From positions 1-10,167 of the forward strand of contig DAOVXI010000043.1 of assembly GCA_030636245.1 (NCBI GenBank): a stretch of 10,167 nucleotides of DNA. The letters are read 5' to 3'. This document shows, piece after piece, positions 6,746 to 10,167 of this stretch (the first letter of the stretch is position 1; every line of letters begins with the position of its first letter). Both the position numbers and the translations under genes were made by a program. This DNA is from Deltaproteobacteria bacterium. Lineage in GTDB: Bacteria > Desulfobacterota > GWC2-55-46 > DRQE01. Below the pieces are notes generated by a model that saw nothing but the letters and a program-made list of their open reading frames with translations, had not been told where the DNA came from and did not search any database.

Positions 6746-6757
6746 GGTTTATAAACC
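6746..6757. repeat. 12-bp perfect palindrome near duplication breakpoint
   Basis: GGTTTATAAACC is self-complementary throughout. It lies 13 bp from the point where similarity between the two kinase loci ends (6771) and contains the stop codon of the regulator relic. It may be a binding site, a recombination scar or coincidence. Confidence 0.5.
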
Positions 6758-6799
6758 TTGTAATTGTTTAATAAATATTTTTACTTTTTTCTTTGGCAT
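6749..6799 (-). pseudogene. Relic of a NarL-type response regulator (first 10 codons only)
   Basis: Downstream of HK2 the sequence keeps the ribosome site AAAGGGG, an ATG at 6799 and codons for MPKKKVKIFI. These match MQKKKVKIFI at the start of the intact regulator at 4039. After the tenth codon the similarity ends abruptly at 6771, and the frame runs through unrelated codons (KQLQGL) to TAA at 6749-6751. The duplication therefore included the start of the regulator gene, whose body is missing here. The 16-codon ORF retains translation signals, but there is no reason to think the peptide is functional. Confidence 0.8.
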
Positions 6800-7500
6800 T
6801 GTTATCCCCTTTATCTTTGTTGCTACTGCTGAAAAGGTATGGTAACCGAAACCGCTGTGCCTTTACCCGTCTGAGAGTGTATATTGAACTCCGCGTCTAA
6901 CGATACGGCCTGCTCGCGCATCATTAGTAAGCCCAGCCCATGTTTGGTGTCAGTTTCTTTTTCGTCAAAGCCGACCCCGTCATCCGTTATAGACAACTTA
7001 AACATACCAGAGTCGGGGTGGCAGGTAACAAAAACGTTTGATGCCTCAGCGTGCTTAATAATGTTTTGCAAACACTCTTTTATAAGACGGTAGATGGTTC
7101 GTTTAGAGCGTTGTGTCAACTCTTCCACGGTCTCGTCAAGGTCAAGGTTGACACTTATTCCCATAGTTTCCAGAACATTCTGTTTGTACCACTCAAGGGC
7201 GCTTACGAGACCATTATTGTCAAGGATAGAGGGGTAAAGTTCGGTGGTTATGGAGCGTGTCTTTTCAATGGTATCTTGAAGCAATAAAAAGGCTTTAGAA
7301 ATAGCGGCGTGTCCTTCTATTTCATGCGGACAGCACTCCTCCAAGCCGCTTTCAAGGTTCATCTTTATCAGAACAAGGTTTTGTCCTATGACATCATGGA
7401 GTATCTCGGAGTATTGTTTTCTCTCTTTGTCTTCTATTCTGGCGGTCTCGCTAATAAGCTGGTGGAGATCTTCGTTAAGCCTGAGAAGCTTCTCTTTGTT
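6771..7500. repeat. Duplicated segment, copy B (regulator relic, gap and HK2 transmitter)
   Basis: Partner of 4011-4740 with no insertions or deletions between the copies. Its left boundary is sharp (ATAAATATTT at 6771 aligned with 4011). Its right boundary fades in the coiled-coil helix before the HisKA_3 domain, beyond which the sensor modules of HK1 and HK2 are unrelated. Confidence 0.9.
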
Positions 7501-8199
7501 TTTGAAAAGCTTATCTTCGGCTAATTTAAGTTCATCTATGTCAAGAGAAACAACGTCGATAAAGCCCTGTTCTTGATTCACGCGCGCACATAACTGTATC
7601 CAGAATACGGAGCCGTCTTTTCGCAGTGCTCTGGTTGTGAAGTTATCAACGGTGCCGCTCATTTTTAGCAGACCCATAAGCCTTTCGCGTTCCCCTTCGT
7701 CAGCGTAGCACTTGATTGCAGAGTAGTTGGCTTTGAAATCCTCAGTGTCGTCATAGCCGAACATTTCGACAAGGCGGTCGTTGATCTCTAGAAACTTTCC
7801 GTCCGTGAGTTTGGTGCGTGACAATCCCGCCTGTGAATTAAGGAACATGCTTTGGTAAGTCTTCTTGGCCTCCTTTAAGTTTTCCTCTATCCGCTTGTAG
7901 CCTACAACAATACCTGTTGTGACCCATATGACACAAAGCGTTAGAAAACGGTGAGCAGACGCATCCCATAGCTCTACGATTTCGGGGGAAAGGAAATACC
8001 CTAGTATCGTGAGAAGACTGCATAAGGTGGCCAGTGAGATGATGCAACGTATTTGTGGGGTACATATGGATATGAGTATGGCAACCACATATGGCATTCC
8101 GCTTGCGGCACTTATCAGGGTGAAGGCGTCGACCCAAAAAATTACTCCGCAAAGCAAAAGCCCAAAAACATTAAGCGATATGCATTTAATTTTATTCAT
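6823..8199 (-). CDS. Membrane sensor histidine kinase HK2 (multi-TM-PAS-HisKA_3-HATPase)
   Basis: 458 residues from ATG at 8199, chosen because AGGGGTGA precedes it at suitable spacing; a GTG at 8205 would sit on top of that site. The N-terminus has about four membrane helices (about 8-105) with short loops, a compact membrane sensor that includes WVDAFTLISAASGMPYVV. Then come a PAS domain (about 112-225), a coiled coil, HisKA_3 with phosphoacceptor His268 (SEILHDVIGQNL), and HATPase_c with N-box LIKECLQNIIKHA, DDGVGFDE and GLGLLM. Catalytic residues are intact. The transmitter is a duplicate of that in HK1, while the sensor half is unrelated. Downstream it has only a ten-codon relic of a response regulator, so it lacks a private partner here. 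I infer that it signals to the regulator at 3380-4039, giving two inputs to one output. A 370-bp gap before HK1 suggests separate transcription. Confidence 0.95.
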   Translation of the reverse strand: MNKIKCISLNVFGLLLCGVIFWVDAFTLISAASGMPYVVAILISICTPQIRCIISLATLCSLLTILGYFLSPEIVELWDASAHRFLTLCVIWVTTGIVVGYKRIEENLKEAKKTYQSMFLNSQAGLSRTKLTDGKFLEINDRLVEMFGYDDTEDFKANYSAIKCYADEGERERLMGLLKMSGTVDNFTTRALRKDGSVFWIQLCARVNQEQGFIDVVSLDIDELKLAEDKLFKNKEKLLRLNEDLHQLISETARIEDKERKQYSEILHDVIGQNLVLIKMNLESGLEECCPHEIEGHAAISKAFLLLQDTIEKTRSITTELYPSILDNNGLVSALEWYKQNVLETMGISVNLDLDETVEELTQRSKRTIYRLIKECLQNIIKHAEASNVFVTCHPDSGMFKLSITDDGVGFDEKETDTKHGLGLLMMREQAVSLDAEFNIHSQTGKGTAVSVTIPFQQ

Positions 8200-8338
8200 T
8201 TTCACCCCTATTGTTATCTTATTGACCCTTGAAAATGAAGTTGCATATCAATGATGTTATTTTTGTATGCTATCATAGATTTAAAATTTTAGAAACTATT
8301 TCCTTAAACATCTGTTATAAAAAAACAATGCTATTGGT

Positions 8339-8437
8339 ATTAAGAATTCAATATTAATAGGTAGTTTTAAGTGCAAAAAAGGTGGGTCCTGCAGAATTCT
8401 TAATGGTGGGTTATGTCCACCTAGGCTAAACCACCTT
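8339..8437. other. Interleaved inverted repeats upstream of HK2 (structured element, possible minus-strand terminator)
   Basis: Two sets of arms interlock. ATTAAGAATTC (8339-8349) pairs with GAATTCTTAAT (8394-8404), a perfect 11-bp match. AAGGTGG (8379-8385) pairs with CCACCTT (8431-8437). A small inner stem GGTGG/CCACC lies at 8405-8409 and 8417-8421. On the minus strand the second stem ends in TTTTTT (8375-8380), as an intrinsic terminator or attenuator would. The element lies in the 353-bp gap between divergent HK2 and the lipoprotein, 140-240 bp before the HK2 start. It could be a regulated leader, the end of a small RNA, or a mobile-element scar. The rest of the gap shows no gene. Confidence 0.4.
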
Positions 8438-8503
8438 ATTCTGTCAAAACAACAACATCAACCAGATATGATATAACTAATGTGGAGTGGTAAATAATAA
8501 TTG

Positions 8504-8512
8504 TGATATGAT
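8504..8512 (+). promoter_or_regulatory. Candidate extended -10 promoter for the lipoprotein
   Basis: TGATATGAT fits an extended -10 (TGn followed by TATGAT), with no recognisable -35. It lies 40 bp before the ATG and upstream of a strong AAGGAGGT ribosome site. A second GATATGAT occurs 40 bp further upstream (8465-8472). Confidence 0.35.
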
Positions 8513-8552
8513 GCAGGTCGACAGATATTCAGTATCGATAAGGAGGTAAAGA

Positions 8553-9305
8553 ATGAAGACAATAGGTACTTATTGTGGTGCTTTGATAATGATCTGGCTT
8601 TTGCTGAGCGGATGCCAGGTGGCGCACATGGCGCTGCCTCAGGATTTAAAGAGCGGGGCCAGCGAAATGATCGTTGAAGGGCGTTCAGCTTTGATCTTTG
8701 GTAAGCCACTTAATTTTGGAGTCTATCAAGTTAACGATATTAACCGGGGTTGGACCAAAGGGAAGGGATGGTCGATATCGGAAGGAAATACTGAATTCAG
8801 TGCTTCCGAAGCAGAGCAAAAATATGAGTTCAGGGTCAGTGAGTCGGGCCACGCCACCTGGGAGGTGCGATGCGCCACGGGGGCTGACTGGAGTCAGTTA
8901 GAAACGGAAGGCTTGTTCGGAGGGGGCTTTGGTATAGAGTTCTCATCCAATAAGCAACTGGCGTGCATCCTGAAGCAGGAAGGCAACGAGAATATCTCAA
9001 GGCTTCTCTTGTCGCAGTCTGCTAATGCCGGTGAGACGGCACTGCAAGGCGTGATGATGTATGGCACCACTCAGATCAAGATATCAGCGACACATAAGCT
9101 TGACTCAACTCCCCTGCCATTGAGTGATCCGACGGGCTATATCTTCCAGATCGAGGGTCGCCCTATGGGAGCGGTAGAGGTTATAAATAAGGGTACTGTT
9201 TGGCTTAACAACGGAGCTGCGCCTGAGATCAGCTCAGCCCTTGCGGCCACATCGGCTGTGCTACTTTTGTACCAGGACATACAAAAAAATCTGCAACGAA
9301 AATAA
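8553..9305 (+). CDS. Predicted lipoprotein of unknown family
   Basis: 250 residues. The ATG is supported by AAGGAGGT five bases upstream. The N-terminus is a type II signal peptide: Lys2, a hydrophobic stretch (IMIWLLL) and a lipobox LSGC with the lipidated Cys at position 21. The mature protein should therefore be membrane-anchored outside the cytoplasm. The residue after the Cys is Gln rather than Asp, so outer-membrane sorting is possible in a Gram-negative. The body is polar, rich in Gly, Ser and Glu, with only two further Cys (about 106 and 138), and looks beta-rich (for example YEFRVSESGHATWEVRC). I do not recognise the family and see no enzyme motif. It is transcribed divergently from HK2. 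Its last bases run into the antisense MBOAT relic, so its C-terminus may have been shaped by that junction. Confidence 0.85.
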   Translation: MKTIGTYCGALIMIWLLLSGCQVAHMALPQDLKSGASEMIVEGRSALIFGKPLNFGVYQVNDINRGWTKGKGWSISEGNTEFSASEAEQKYEFRVSESGHATWEVRCATGADWSQLETEGLFGGGFGIEFSSNKQLACILKQEGNENISRLLLSQSANAGETALQGVMMYGTTQIKISATHKLDSTPLPLSDPTGYIFQIEGRPMGAVEVINKGTVWLNNGAAPEISSALAATSAVLLLYQDIQKNLQRK

Positions 9306-9450
9306 GGATAAGAAATCTATAATTCCAGTAGGGATAGAAAGAATAGCTGGCGGCAATAAGTAGAAGGTTCTGGCCTCTACGAGGTAGAAAAACGTAAAGC
9401 GCATAGACCGCTAAAAAAAAGAAAAAGAATATGCCGGAGTTAAATAAGAT
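9300..9450 (-). pseudogene. N-terminal relic of an MBOAT-family O-acyltransferase (AlgI-like)
   Basis: The minus-strand frame from 9450 reads ILFNSGIFFFFFLAVYAL, then YVFLPRRGQNLLLIAASYSF and YPYWNYRFLILIF. This is the characteristic start of AlgI-type MBOAT proteins: LFNS, a hydrophobic helix, RR-QN, then LLLxxSYxFYxxW-xxRFLxLL. About 50 codons are recognisable. The similarity fades where the frame enters the antisense end of the lipoprotein gene (about 9300), and the frame then stops. The full protein is normally about 450-500 residues and acetylates cell-surface polysaccharides. Where an ATG is expected the codon is ATC (9448-9450), and the frame closes upstream at TAG 9478-9480. A gene missing about 90% of its length and a normal start is a relic. 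It lies 35 bp downstream of the sulfotransferase, on the same strand. Confidence 0.75.
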
Positions 9451-9485
9451 TCGTAACTTGTATTTGCGGTTTGTGCTCTATTGAC

Positions 9486-10167
9486 TTAACGTCTTCTAAG
9501 TAAGTTTGTAAGCGAGTTAAGGATACCCTGTTTTGGAAATTCCGGAATTTTATCTTCATAGCCCAGCTCGATCATTGTTTTGCCGTGGATCTTCCAGAAG
9601 AGTCTTTGTAGCTCCTCCGGCATCTCTTCTTTCCAAGCGCCCACCTTGCCACGTCTGAAAAATTTTCTACTTAGTTCATCTGCGTTTAGCTTGCTGTTAC
9701 TGCTGATGTACTTGAAGGATGTATTTTTTAGTTCACCGAAACTTGGCAGTTTTTCAAGTTGTGGTTCGGGCAGGTCGATTAAGGGGCGGATCTTTTCAAT
9801 GGTTTCTATGGGGTTAACGATGAGATCTTCAAACTTTATAACAATAGATGCTCGTTTTAGCCAGTTGTTTACATTGTTGCTCCAACCGCCAAAGTGGCTA
9901 TCCTCCTTGGCAAGTATGGCTGTCCTAAGGTTATCATTAAAGTTAGTTCCCGGCGCTATGATATCTTTTCTGTGGTGTGCAATTGAGACCAGCGCGTCAC
10001 GGCCGTCGCGGACAATATATACCGCAGGTATCTCCGGGTCAGAGGGAACGAGCCTGTCAGGCAACTCATGTGTTTTAACAACAGGGAAGTCCGTGTAGTT
10101 TATTGCGGGTTTTCTGTCATTTGCAAAAGCACTGGATTCAATACCATAAACCTCATCCAAGACGATC
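9486..10167 (-). CDS. Sulfotransferase-family protein (5' end cut by window)
   Basis: The frame is open to the right edge; the apparent start at 10160 is a TTG codon with open frame beyond it, so at least the N-terminal part is missing. The visible 226 codons contain VVKTHELPD, then YIVRDGRDALVS with Arg53 and Ser61 of the visible part (the R-x7-S of the 3'-phosphate-binding site for PAPS). Near the C-terminus is RRGKVGAWKEEM, the nucleotide-binding loop typical of cytosolic-type sulfotransferases (PF00685). The 5'-phosphosulfate-binding loop (GxPRSGTTW type) is expected in the missing part. The enzyme transfers sulfate from PAPS to a hydroxyl or amine on a carbohydrate or small molecule; the substrate cannot be told. 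The adjacent MBOAT relic fits a former envelope- or polysaccharide-modifying locus. The tail NSLTNLLRRR is basic. Confidence 0.88.
   Translation of the reverse strand, partial: IVLDEVYGIESSAFANDRKPAINYTDFPVVKTHELPDRLVPSDPEIPAVYIVRDGRDALVSIAHHRKDIIAPGTNFNDNLRTAILAKEDSHFGGWSNNVNNWLKRASIVIKFEDLIVNPIETIEKIRPLIDLPEPQLEKLPSFGELKNTSFKYISSNSKLNADELSRKFFRRGKVGAWKEEMPEELQRLFWKIHGKTMIELGYEDKIPEFPKQGILNSLTNLLRRR

Noticed and set aside
7838..8152. Minus-strand 104-codon ORF inside HK2 in another frame
   Set aside because: It overlaps the membrane sensor and PAS of HK2 in a different frame; the translation is Cys/His/Arg-rich without domain character.
9163..9393. Minus-strand ORF beginning ATGCGCTTTACG, 47 codons, over the MBOAT relic
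   Set aside because: The neighbouring frame carries the recognisable MBOAT pattern. This one has no ribosome site and no family resemblance, so it is a shadow.
1..10167. CRISPR array, tRNA/rRNA, insertion sequence or phage genes
   Set aside because: No regularly spaced repeats, no cloverleaf or rRNA-like sequence, no transposase or integrase motifs were seen on either strand.

Overview
The window reads as a chromosomal signalling region from a Gram-negative-type bacterium of moderate GC. It has strong Shine-Dalgarno sites (AGGAGG/GGGG type), a SpoVG homologue, NarL-type two-component genes and a NorD-family VWA protein. That mix is seen in uncultured or environmental lineages such as anammox Planctomycetota, Nitrospirota and Desulfobacterota-like groups. 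The sequence alone does not settle the phylum, and nothing points to a phage or plasmid.

Layout. A NorD/CbbO-type VWA protein (+) enters from the left edge with its N-terminus cut off and ends at 1447. It converges on a minus-strand block. Read in transcription order (right to left), that block holds: an orphan-type membrane histidine kinase (HK2, 6823-8199); a larger Cache-PAS-PAS histidine kinase (HK1, from about 6537-6573 to 4063); its NarL/FixJ-type response regulator 23 bp downstream (3380-4039); spoVG (2657-2992); and two single-domain receivers (2090-2485 and 1599-1970). Divergent from HK2 is a lipoprotein of unknown family (8553-9305, +). At the right edge a sulfotransferase (-) is cut by the window end. 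Between it and the lipoprotein lies an unannotated relic of an MBOAT-type membrane O-acyltransferase N-terminus.

How it fits together. HK1 and the NarL-type regulator form a classical pair: periplasmic Cache sensing, two PAS modules, a HisKA_3 transmitter, then a REC-HTH output protein. HK2 has an unrelated membrane sensor but carries a gapless duplicate (constant offset of 2760 bp) of HK1's transmitter. The duplication also includes the 23-bp intergenic segment and the first ten codons of the response regulator. HK2 therefore looks like the product of a duplication in which the second regulator was lost, leaving HK2 likely to signal into the surviving one. The two small receivers and SpoVG could add further regulatory layers, but no partner kinase is visible for the receivers.

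Most interesting points: the kinase duplication with its response-regulator fossil; the MBOAT relic; the apparent ATC or ATT start of HK1; and several compact inverted or direct repeats in the intergenic regions around spoVG and upstream of HK2. I saw no convincing new defence system, CRISPR array, tRNA, rRNA or insertion sequence.
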